This document shows positions 1 to 5,548 of a stretch of DNA of 6,123 nucleotides, piece by piece. Location of the stretch: the NCBI GenBank assembly GCA_029244465.1, contig JAQWQN010000123.1:1-6123 (forward strand), in the 5' to 3' direction. Positions within the stretch are counted from its first letter, which is position 1, and every line of letters starts with the position of its first letter. Made by a program: the position numbers and the translations under genes. Source of the stretch: Pseudomonadales bacterium. GTDB lineage: Bacteria; Pseudomonadota; Gammaproteobacteria; Pseudomonadales; Azotimanducaceae. The notes below the pieces were generated by a model. That model searched no databases, had not been told where the DNA came from, and worked only from the letters and a program-made list of their open reading frames with translations.

Positions 1-123
1 AGTTGAAGGCAGAAATCCTCATAGTAATCCGTGGCTATGAAAACAGTAGGAAAGTATAAGGAAATCATTAATTAATCACGCCGGATCCGACGAAAGGTGT
101 TTAATAGATGACCAATTGGCGTT
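1..123. other. Unassigned left edge
   Basis: No supported gene. One plus-strand frame is open from the window edge to a TAA at 57-59 and could be the last 18 codons of an upstream gene, but nothing in it is recognisable. Downstream of the Rid gene stop there are only small palindromes (CGGATCCG at 82-89, CCAATTGG at 112-119) and no T-run, so no terminator can be named. Confidence 0.35.
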
Positions 124-516
124 TTATGTGGCTTGTATCCGTATTTCAACCCTGGCACCGGGTATTGCCAACTCGGTCGTGCCAATGGCGGTCCACGCCG
201 GATAAGGCTCTTGCACAAACTCATCTTTTACTTTCATGAAGGTGCGCATGTGTTCCTGTAGTCCGACGTGGTAGCTGGTGAACTCGAAGATATTCGAGAA
301 ATTCATGTCTGCGGCTGCGAGGACTGCGCCAACTGAATTCCAGGCGTTGCGAAACTCTTCTTCGGCTGATTCTGGGACTTTGCCTTTGGCGTCTGAGCCA
401 ATTTGTCCTGATGCGTAGAGGATACCGTTGCGCATCTGTGCTGGTGCGAAGTGGAAGTTCTCGTATTGTGGGCGCATCGAATCGGGAAGAATGAGGTCAG
501 GCATGGGCTTGTCCAT
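124..516 (-). CDS. Rid family (YjgF/YER057c/UK114) protein, non-archetypal subgroup
   Basis: A 130-residue protein of the Rid fold, the usual length for a family of small trimers that includes RidA, the enamine/imine deaminase. Visible family features are the segment around residues 33-41 (LYASGQIGS) and the C-terminal strand VEIRIQA at 123-129, whose Glu124 matches the conserved Glu of the family. The catalytic Arg of RidA, normally in a PxR segment, is replaced: residues 106-109 read PAWT, with Trp108 at that position. Imine deaminase activity is therefore doubtful, and another ligand or role is likely. The ATG at 514-516 gives the full length. Met5 is an alternative start, since neither has a strong Shine-Dalgarno site; an AAGGA lies about 25 nt upstream of the first ATG. 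The gene is divergent from the phosphatase gene, 39 bp away. The family call is firm; the biochemical role is unknown. Confidence 0.9.
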   Translation of the reverse strand: MDKPMPDLILPDSMRPQYENFHFAPAQMRNGILYASGQIGSDAKGKVPESAEEEFRNAWNSVGAVLAAADMNFSNIFEFTSYHVGLQEHMRTFMKVKDEFVQEPYPAWTAIGTTELAIPGARVEIRIQAT

Positions 517-555
517 CTGCTAGTATTTCACTCGATCTTATCCTTGAAGTGATGG

Positions 556-1392
556 GTGGTAAATAGAGTGGGTGATGGCTTTGGCTTTTCTGATCGTGTC
601 GTAGTCGCTGATCGCGAGAGAGCGCAGTATCTCGGTTTCGCAGAGCGCGTGGTGTCGCGTGCGGGTATCGAGACCTTACCCTTCTTTCGTACCGACCTAG
701 AGGTTGAGGATAAACGTTCGGGTGGAGTGTTCGATCCTGTGACGGCTGCAGACCGTGCTTGTGAGTTGGTGATTCGAGAAGCCATTCGTGCTGAGTTTCC
801 TGATCACGGTATCTACGGTGAAGAATATGGTTATGAGCCTGGCTGTGGTCTTACGTGGGTGATTGATCCCATAGATGGCACACGAGCCTTTATGTCGGGC
901 ATGCTGCATTGGGGTGTGTTGTTGGGGTTGTTTGATGGTCAGGACACGATTGTCGGTGCGATGGGGCAGCCTTTTGTCGGGGAACTCTTTTCTGGCGATG
1001 GTCGTCATGCGCGTTATCAGCGCGGGGAGACTAAGTTTGATCTGCGAACCTCATCGTGTGCGTCCGTGCATGACGCGGTTTTTGGAACAACTGGGTTGGA
1101 ATGGTTTGGTGAGGGGGAACTCGGCTCTGTAGAGCGGTTAATCGAACAAGTTCGACTCAGTCGCGTTGGCGGCGATTGCTATATACATGCGATGTTGGCC
1201 ATGGGGTCCATGGACATCTCATCCGATGCGAATCTTCAGTGTTACGACATCCAAGCTTTGATCCCAATTGTCCGAGGCGCTGGTGGTGTGGTGACCACGT
1301 TCCATGGGGAAAATCCATGCCTCGGCGGGACAGTTCTGTGCGCGGCTAACGGGCCACTCCACGAGCTTGCATTGGATATCGTACGGGCTTGA
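556..1392 (+). CDS. Inositol monophosphatase-family phosphatase, HisN (histidinol-phosphatase) type
   Basis: A 278-residue Mg2+-dependent, Li+-sensitive type phosphatase of the IMPase fold. The metal-site motifs appear in order: DPVTAAD at 60-66, GEE at 88-90, DPIDGT at 104-109 and the distal Asp231 in CYDIQALIPIVRGAGG (229-244). Relatives with this pattern act on histidinol phosphate (HisN) or on inositol phosphates. The text resembles the HisN branch more closely, but substrate cannot be settled from sequence. The distal motif has Tyr-Asp where many relatives have Trp-Asp. Start: an in-frame stop at 550-552 means the GTG at 556 is the earliest possible start, with a weak GAAG at 546-549. 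GTG 568 is the alternative. The first 20 or so residues do not look conserved. No other histidine gene is in view. The gene is convergent with the formyltransferase gene downstream. Confidence 0.9.
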   Translation: MVNRVGDGFGFSDRVVVADRERAQYLGFAERVVSRAGIETLPFFRTDLEVEDKRSGGVFDPVTAADRACELVIREAIRAEFPDHGIYGEEYGYEPGCGLTWVIDPIDGTRAFMSGMLHWGVLLGLFDGQDTIVGAMGQPFVGELFSGDGRHARYQRGETKFDLRTSSCASVHDAVFGTTGLEWFGEGELGSVERLIEQVRLSRVGGDCYIHAMLAMGSMDISSDANLQCYDIQALIPIVRGAGGVVTTFHGENPCLGGTVLCAANGPLHELALDIVRA

Positions 1393-1507
1393 GACTCAGG
1401 GGCAAACACCACCTGCAGTTTATTGTTCTCCTGATTGTCAGGTTTGGGATCTGGCGGCTCTAAACCAAATTGAACAATTCCTAGTGATTGGTCGAGCGGT
1501 GGTGTCC
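1393..1507. other. Convergent intergenic spacer with no clear terminator
   Basis: This 115-bp gap lies between the 3' ends of the phosphatase gene and the minus-strand formyltransferase gene. Any terminators for the two units should lie here, but no GC-rich stem followed by a T-run was found on either strand. There is an 8-bp inverted repeat (ACACCACC at 1406-1413 and GGTGGTGT at 1498-1505). The arms are 84 bp apart, which is too far for an ordinary terminator hairpin, and the match may be chance. Confidence 0.4.
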
Positions 1508-2101
1508 TCAGTAATTGGAGACTTCCAGAGGCTGTGCGAGTTCGGCGAGAGTATTTACCAGGAGTTTCTGTTCTGCTGCCTTAACCCGCGCTTCTAGTGT
1601 CTCAACAGAATCGTTGGGATCGACGGGGACTTTGATTTGAGCGAGCAAGGGCCCCTGATCGTATTCGGTATCCACTAGATGAATGCTTGCTCCTGTGTCT
1701 TCGTCACCTGCAGCGAGCACAGCTTCGTGAACTCTTCGACCGAAGAATCCGTGGCCGCCGAATTTCGGTAGTAGCGACGGGTGGGTGTTGAGTATCCGGC
1801 CCTGAAAATGACGGAGGGTCTTAGGACCAAGTTTCTTCATATAACCTAACAAAAGAACATAGTCGACGCCTGCCCCAGTGAGCGCGCTTAAAATCGCGTG
1901 GTCTTCGCCTTGTTCTATATGAGTCTTGCCGCTGATGTGGGCTGTTGTCAGATTCGCCGCTTCGGCACGACGGATTGCACCCGAGTTGCTGTTGTTGCTG
2001 ATGACGATTGCGATCTCAGCAGGCAGTACGCCAGAGGTGCAGGCGTCGGTGACGGCTTGCAGGGTCATACCTTCGTGTGAAGCGAGAACGGCGAGTCGCA
2101 T
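1508..2101 (-). CDS. PurN-like formyltransferase family protein
   Basis: A 197-residue protein of the 10-formyltetrahydrofolate-dependent formyltransferase fold, close in length to GAR transformylase PurN. The catalytic core is present: NTHPSLLPKF at 105-114 gives Asn105 and His107 (E. coli PurN Asn106 and His108), His141 sits in the SIHLV strand, and Asp148 in the EYDQGP loop matches PurN Asp144. The N-terminal loop differs. Residues 6-15 read LASHEGMTLQ, where PurN has a GxGSNLQ loop that binds the GAR phosphate. The substrate may therefore not be GAR, or the phosphate may be held differently. No purine gene lies nearby. The ATG start overlaps the upstream stop codon by one base (TGATG), and there is no strong ribosome site of its own, so it is probably translated by coupling with the hotdog gene. 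The fold is certain; the reaction is not. Confidence 0.85.
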   Translation of the reverse strand: MRLAVLASHEGMTLQAVTDACTSGVLPAEIAIVISNNSNSGAIRRAEAANLTTAHISGKTHIEQGEDHAILSALTGAGVDYVLLLGYMKKLGPKTLRHFQGRILNTHPSLLPKFGGHGFFGRRVHEAVLAAGDEDTGASIHLVDTEYDQGPLLAQIKVPVDPNDSVETLEARVKAAEQKLLVNTLAELAQPLEVSNY

Positions 2102-2877
2102 CAGCTCGCAATCTTGTAAATGGCGGTGTGGAGGATGTCCGTTGTCAGTTCATCGCCGCGCCAATAGCTGACATATAAACGGATGAATTCATGCCCCTTC
2201 TTCTGCCATCGCTCGAGTGGCACAGATCGGACGGTCAGCGTGTCTTGCACTTTTACGGGCAGGCGATGCCTGGTTTCTGAACCGACGTGGATCCAGGTGG
2301 GCATCACGTACTCCTCCATTAAAGCCTTATTGGCGCTGGAGAGTAGGAAGTGCGGGTGTACCAAACCGTCTGTATAGGTCGACAAGTCATCTGCGACTTG
2401 TGAGGCATAGGTTTGATTGGTTTCTTGATCAACCGTGATTTGCCATTCGTTGAATGGTTGGTTGATTTCGATTTGGCCCCACTCAATCTCGATACGGCCA
2501 TTGGATTTGGGTGGTTGCTCGAAGGTTGCTTTCGGTTCCGGAGTGGGCAACTTGTCGGGTGACGATGAGATCAGTGTTGCGAGAAGTTCGCCATCTGCGT
2601 TGTGACATTGCACAGTTTGTTGGTCATCAGCCTCACTGAGACTCAAGATCAGCCGATCGCCATCATAAGCCGGTTTTAACAGCCTTAGGTCGGAGACAGA
2701 ATTGGCAAGCCAAGTCTCGCCAAATCGTTCGACCAAGGGATGAGTCAGGTGGCCATAGACCGCGACCCCGGGCACGAGGGCGCCTTTGAAGCCAAACTTC
2801 TGAGCGATGTCGTCACTGTGCATGCGATTCTCGCTCGACTCACTAAAATTACGCGCGGTGACTTCGTACTGTGCCAT
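2101..2877 (-). CDS. MaoC-like double-hotdog protein, function unknown
   Basis: A 258-residue protein that reads as two hotdog halves joined by a Pro-rich linker (about 104-125). The first half has the MaoC-type pattern ENRMH at 16-20, an Ala/Phe-Gly-Phe helix, then ALVPGVAVYGHL at 33-44. The second half (about 140-257) has LVHPHFLLSSANKAL at 172-186 and ends in two long strands. In MaoC-type (R)-enoyl-CoA hydratases the dyad is Asp-x-Asn-Pro-x-His. Here Asn17 and His20 are in place but Ser15 sits at the Asp position, with Glu16 beside it, and the later HG is PG. Hydratase activity is therefore uncertain; an acyl-CoA or acyl-thioester binding role is an inference. Start: ATG 2875-2877, with GGGGG at 2887-2891 nine bases upstream. 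It is coupled to the formyltransferase gene, which suggests a shared pathway or a protein partnership. Confidence 0.75.
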   Translation of the reverse strand: MAQYEVTARNFSESSENRMHSDDIAQKFGFKGALVPGVAVYGHLTHPLVERFGETWLANSVSDLRLLKPAYDGDRLILSLSEADDQQTVQCHNADGELLATLISSSPDKLPTPEPKATFEQPPKSNGRIEIEWGQIEINQPFNEWQITVDQETNQTYASQVADDLSTYTDGLVHPHFLLSSANKALMEEYVMPTWIHVGSETRHRLPVKVQDTLTVRSVPLERWQKKGHEFIRLYVSYWRGDELTTDILHTAIYKIAS

Positions 2878-2953
2878 CAGTTTTGACCCCCAAAAATATC
2901 AACAATATTGTCTGTGAATGACGGGACTGATACCAGCGAGAATTGTGTTTTGC

Positions 2954-3316
2954 TTAGTCGAGGTGCGTGACCCAATCCAAGCGGGCGTCAGTAAACACTT
3001 CTATTGTGGGCGAAAACGGCGTTGGGTTGTCCAGGCTACCGATGGTGATGTCGATTATCTTGGGGTGTTTCTCGTTGTCGCAGGCGATGTGGGTTCCGCA
3101 TTCTGCGCAGAAGTAGCGGGCACCGGTTTCTGACGATTGCAGGGTTTTGGTGACACCCTGTTGGTAGCTGAATTGCTCTCTCGGTACGACCAGCCAGCTG
3201 ACGTAGGGTGCTGCGTGTACTCGGCGACACATTGAGCAGTGGCAGTTCGCAGCAGTGTAGTTGCCTGGTTCGATTTGATAGCGGATCTTGCCGCAAAAAC
3301 AACCGCCCTGGATCAT
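2954..3316 (-). CDS. GFA family (Mss4-like fold) zinc-binding protein
   Basis: A 120-residue protein with the full cysteine pattern of the GFA (glutathione-dependent formaldehyde-activating enzyme-like) family: GGCFCG at 4-9 (Cys6, Cys8), CHCSMCRR at 25-32 (Cys25, Cys27, Cys30) and CAECG at 70-74 (Cys70, Cys73). These bind structural and exchangeable zinc in a small beta fold. Founding members are linked to the adduct of glutathione with formaldehyde, but most relatives have no proven activity, so the catalytic name should not be transferred. It is a cytosolic protein of typical family length. The start is well supported by GGAGGA at 3320-3325. Its ATG overlaps the stop of the upstream membrane-protein gene as ATGA, so the two are translationally coupled. 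A 76-bp gap follows before the hotdog gene on the same strand. Confidence 0.92.
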   Translation of the reverse strand: MIQGGCFCGKIRYQIEPGNYTAANCHCSMCRRVHAAPYVSWLVVPREQFSYQQGVTKTLQSSETGARYFCAECGTHIACDNEKHPKIIDITIGSLDNPTPFSPTIEVFTDARLDWVTHLD

Positions 3317-3639
3317 GTGTCCTCCGAACTACTGAGTCGTTTGGCTCGGTTAAACGCCCACTTACCGACCAGACCGCTGACGACAATCCGAACGGTAAAA
3401 AAAGCGACGGCAGGGAAGGCAAAAATCCAATCGATAATCTCTCGGTGCATAATGTGATAAGCGAGCTGTTTGACCCAATATAGCCACACGAGATGGTCTC
3501 GAAAAAGGACTTCGCAGGTGAGTGTCCATGCAGAAGCGGACGTGGTCATTATGATCATGATCGCGTAAATGACGATGAGTGCGTCGACCGCACTGCCGAT
3601 TGCGGACATCCATCCCAATGAAAGCCAAAATTTTCGCAT
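3313..3639 (-). CDS. Small two-helix membrane protein, unknown function
   Basis: A 108-residue hypothetical protein that I do not recognise. Two hydrophobic stretches are visible, about residues 12-38 (rich in Ile, Ala, Val, Met) and about 69-91 (WIFAFPAVAFFTV and following). They are separated by a loop with several charged and aromatic residues, including three His, and the protein ends in a basic then acidic tail. Arg2 and Lys3 at the N-terminus and the Lys/Arg cluster after helix 2 suggest that both ends face the cytosol. Start: ATG 3637-3639 has no clear ribosome site. Met11 (ATG 3607-3609) has a GGGATGG just upstream and is a fair alternative, although it would shorten the N-terminus. 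The stop overlaps the start of the GFA gene by four bases, which is the best evidence that this is a real gene. It is the first gene of the minus-strand run. Confidence 0.68.
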   Translation of the reverse strand: MRKFWLSLGWMSAIGSAVDALIVIYAIMIIMTTSASAWTLTCEVLFRDHLVWLYWVKQLAYHIMHREIIDWIFAFPAVAFFTVRIVVSGLVGKWAFNRAKRLSSSEDT

Positions 3640-3841
3640 GCCAAGGAGCGTAACCGAAGCGTAGGCATCAAGCCATACGGGCTCGAAGAGGCATAGTTTT
3701 GCCAGAGTCCGATGATTGTTGTGGTTGCACAGCGTACGGTCCTTATATAAGCACTTTGCTATGCCACCTGACCGTGTGCTTAATCCACCTCAGAGAATCG
3801 ACGTTGACTAGCGGATGTTGTGACCTGCTTTGTGTATCTAC

Positions 3842-3885
3842 TTTACGGAAGACGAGGACCGGTTTTACGGAAGACGAGGATCGAT
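3842..3885. repeat. 22-bp tandem direct repeat, two copies, upstream of PhyH
   Basis: Two adjacent units, 3842-3863 and 3864-3885, match at 20 of 22 positions. Each starts TTTACGGAAGACGAGGA; the differences are C/T at unit position 18 and G/A at position 21. The period of 22 bp is about two turns of the helix, so the same face is presented twice, as in tandem operators. The block lies 33 bp before the GTG start of the dioxygenase gene and downstream of the possible -35, a place suited to repressor or activator binding. The unit is not a multiple of three, so the two copies would encode different peptides if read through; this argues that the block is not coding. A simple slippage duplication is the other explanation. 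Confidence 0.8.
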
Positions 3886-3907
3886 TGGCAGGGCATACTT
3901 TCGCTAT

Positions 3908-3915
3908 GGGAGGGG
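3908..3915 (+). promoter_or_regulatory. Ribosome binding site fixing the PhyH start
   Basis: GGGAGGGG at 3908-3915 is a near-ideal Shine-Dalgarno sequence, with five bases between its GGGAGG core and the GTG at 3919-3921. This makes GTG 3919 the likely start, rather than the earlier in-frame GTG at 3820, which has no such site and would read through the 22-bp repeats. Confidence 0.85.
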
Positions 3916-3918
3916 CGA

Positions 3919-4689
3919 GTGATAGATTACGGCGAACTGGAAGAAGACGGGTTTTGCATCGTCAAGGGCGTGTTGTCGCAGGCACGGGCTATGGAGATCA
4001 AGGAGAAACTTTGGGTGGCGGCCGCTGAGAGTGAGCGGCGAGGGTCACCTACCTACATCCCGGGGCTTGACCCGAATGACGCGAATGTCCGTGTTTTCAA
4101 TCTACTGGATCTTGATCCTGTTTTTGTTGACCTCATCCAGTATCCGATAGCGGTCGAGGCGGTTCGGGCGACGCTTGGCGAAGACTTTCTAATATCTAAT
4201 TTCACGGCCAACATTGCTCGTCCGGGTGCTAAATCGATGGTCCCACACTCTGATCTTGCGGTCGTTTTTCCCGGTCCGTGGTTGCATCGATGGTCGTTGA
4301 ACGTGATCTGGTGTTTGGATGATGTACATGAAGCGAATGGCGCAACGCGCTATTTGCCGGGTAGCCATCGATTACGCAGTCAGGCCGAGGTGCCTGATGA
4401 TGTGCAACAACTCATGCGCCCTTTCCTCGCACGTGCCGGTGATGTGATTCTGATGGAGGGGCGGTTGTGGCATACGTCAGGCGAAAACACGACCGAGAAT
4501 GAAGATCGAGCGCTCCTGTTTGGCTATTACACCGCACCGTTTTTACGTCCGCAGGTAAATTGGAACGTGCTCTTGAGCGATCAGACAAAAAACACACTGT
4601 CAGCACACATGACGCGTTGGCTAGGACTGGGTGCGGCAGCCAATATTGTGAATGCAGAGTTTATTGCGCGCCCTGCGGATCCCAGTTAG
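3919..4689 (+). CDS. Phytanoyl-CoA dioxygenase (PhyH) family Fe(II)/2-oxoglutarate oxygenase
   Basis: A 256-residue protein from GTG 3919, typical for bacterial PhyH members. The family hydroxylates small molecules using Fe(II), O2 and 2-oxoglutarate, releasing succinate and CO2. The double-stranded beta-helix motifs are intact: HSD at 110-112 (iron ligands His110 and Asp112), NVIWCLDD at 128-135, NGATRYLPGSHR at 140-151, and LWHTSGENTT at 183-192 with distal iron ligand His185. Arg197 in the DRALL segment is the expected 2-oxoglutarate carboxylate anchor. The segment FLRPQVNW at 208-215 is also characteristic. The N-terminus (YGELEEDGFCIVKGVLS) is the standard family opening, which supports the chosen start. 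The substrate is unknown; bacterial members act on many compounds, so the phytanoyl name is only a family label. It is convergent with the SDR gene, and a tandem repeat lies upstream. It looks catalytically competent. Confidence 0.93.
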   Translation: MIDYGELEEDGFCIVKGVLSQARAMEIKEKLWVAAAESERRGSPTYIPGLDPNDANVRVFNLLDLDPVFVDLIQYPIAVEAVRATLGEDFLISNFTANIARPGAKSMVPHSDLAVVFPGPWLHRWSLNVIWCLDDVHEANGATRYLPGSHRLRSQAEVPDDVQQLMRPFLARAGDVILMEGRLWHTSGENTTENEDRALLFGYYTAPFLRPQVNWNVLLSDQTKNTLSAHMTRWLGLGAAANIVNAEFIARPADPS

Positions 4690-4798
4690 CCGGGCGCGTC
4701 TTGCGACACGGTGGTGTTGAGGAACCGGGGTGGTGTCTGGGCGACGATGCGATTGGCGCTAAACTGGGTCAGGAAGTCATCGATGACTGACCTCGCAG
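4690..4798. other. Convergent spacer with a 12-bp palindrome
   Basis: 109 bp between the PhyH and SDR stop codons. It contains the perfect palindrome GTCATCGATGAC at 4776-4787, with partial outer arms GGTCA/TGACC that would pair only around a 4-nt bulge. There is no T-run, so a classical intrinsic terminator is not supported. The minus strand stays open for about 38 codons ending at 4686, but has no credible start. Confidence 0.45.
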
Positions 4799-5548
4799 CT
4801 ACCAGGTTTCGACCCACGGACGTAGGACAACATCAAATGTCCAGGTCGAACGATGTTGTTGGTGGAGGTGCCAGTAGGTATCAGCAATGCGATCTGGATC
4901 TGCCATATTGTCATCCACCGAGGTGCCGGCCAATCGATGCGCTCGTGTCCCATCTTCTTGCGTCCAACCAATGGCAGCATCAATCGGGACGTGTGCGATA
5001 TGAATGCCTTGTGGACCCAACTCTCGCGCCATACTCTCCGCGAGACCCGACTTAGCATGCGATGCCATTGCAAATGCGCCACTCTTTGGATAACCCTTAA
5101 AGGCAGCGCTCGCATTGGTGTAGATGATCGTGCCGCGCTGTCCCGTATCGTCCAATTCTTGTGCCAGCATGTGTGTCGCGGCCTGTTGCCCGACCAAGAA
5201 GGCACTGTATGCGGAGTTCTTTAAGACGCTCAGCGCGAGTTCGGGCTCGGCTTCGGTGATTGCCTTGCGAAATATGTCTGGAGAGCGACCATCAATGTTA
5301 TGTATGACGAGCGAAATTCGTCCATGATCGCTAACGACGCGCTCGAACAGATGCTTGACTGACTCTGGATCACTGGCGTCACATTGATAAAGAGCAGCGC
5401 CGTGATCAGTCTGCAGACGAACCATGGCGGATTTTTCCGGCTTCCTTGCCGCCAGTGCAACCTGCATACCTTGCTCGCTGAATAAACGAGTGCAGCTTGC
5501 GCTGATGCCAGGTCCGCCACCAATAATGAGTGCTGTTCCGATTGCCAT
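4799..5548 (-). CDS. SDR family protein with altered Tyr/Lys catalytic positions
   Basis: A 249-residue short-chain dehydrogenase/reductase with a Rossmann fold. A Gly-rich loop GGGPGIS is at 10-16, ARKPEK at 34-39 suggests NADP(H) preference, Asp57 follows strand 3, and HNIDG at 83-87 stands for the NNAG motif. The active-site region aligns without gaps through ARELGPQGI (174-182). On that register Ser147 fits the catalytic Ser, but Phe159 occupies the Tyr position and Ser163 the Lys position of YxxxK. Relatives that share its C-terminal pattern (DPDxIADTYWxLH, LRPWVE) often have Phe for Tyr but usually keep Lys. A classical dehydrogenase mechanism is therefore doubtful. The start at ATG 5546-5548 has GGAGAAG upstream and begins right at the Rossmann strand. 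It is convergent with PhyH and divergent from the TauD-type gene. Confidence 0.88.
   Translation of the reverse strand: MAIGTALIIGGGPGISASCTRLFSEQGMQVALAARKPEKSAMVRLQTDHGAALYQCDASDPESVKHLFERVVSDHGRISLVIHNIDGRSPDIFRKAITEAEPELALSVLKNSAYSAFLVGQQAATHMLAQELDDTGQRGTIIYTNASAAFKGYPKSGAFAMASHAKSGLAESMARELGPQGIHIAHVPIDAAIGWTQEDGTRAHRLAGTSVDDNMADPDRIADTYWHLHQQHRSTWTFDVVLRPWVETW

Larger units (their letters stand above)
3640..3918. promoter_or_regulatory. Divergent control region between the membrane-protein operon and the PhyH gene
   Basis: 279 bp without a convincing gene. It must hold the promoters for the minus-strand run (leftward) and for the dioxygenase gene (rightward). Visible elements are an AT-rich perfect palindrome CTTATATAAG at 3742-3751, which could serve as a -10 on either strand but lacks a well-spaced -35; a TTGACT at 3804-3809 that resembles a rightward -35, with only poor -10 matches downstream; and a 22-bp tandem repeat at 3842-3885. 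No transcription start can be assigned with confidence. Confidence 0.5.

Noticed and set aside
37..75. Short plus-strand frame starting ATG at 37
   Set aside because: Only 12 codons, no ribosome site, and a Lys/Ile composition that AT-rich noise produces.
528..1008. Minus-strand frames opposite the phosphatase gene
   Set aside because: Antisense to a well-supported gene; Ser/Thr/Arg-rich products without motifs.
1406..1505. ACACCACC/GGTGGTGT 8-bp inverted repeat spanning the convergent spacer
   Set aside because: The arms are 84 bp apart, and an 8-bp match over this distance can arise by chance; no mobile-element features are inside.
3036..3422. 128-codon minus-strand frame overlapping the GFA-like gene and the membrane-protein gene
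   Set aside because: Out-of-frame reading of two genes with clear motifs or coupling; its own product is Arg/Pro/Leu-rich and unrecognisable.
3725..3751. Possible promoter TTGCAC with TATAAG
   Set aside because: Spacing is only 15 bp and the AT-rich box is a palindrome that reads equally on both strands, so it is too weak to annotate as a promoter.
3820..3918. In-frame upstream extension of the PhyH gene from GTG 3820 (33 extra residues)
   Set aside because: No ribosome site, reads through the 22-bp repeats in two different frames, and the family N-terminus starts naturally at GTG 3919 behind a strong Shine-Dalgarno sequence.
3699..4028. 109-codon plus-strand frame across the divergent spacer into PhyH
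   Set aside because: Its second half is an out-of-frame reading of PhyH, its first half is Cys/Leu-rich with no motif, and no ribosome site is seen.
4686..4800. Minus-strand open stretch ending VIDDFLTQFSANRIVAQT... and stopping at 4686
   Set aside because: It looks somewhat protein-like, but has only about 38 codons between stops, no good start and no family signal. The SDR ends at its usual C-terminus, so this is not a frameshifted tail.
4777..5205. 142-codon minus-strand open frame inside and beyond the SDR gene
   Set aside because: It overlaps the SDR in another frame, is rich in Arg, Trp and His as out-of-frame translations often are, and shows no motif.
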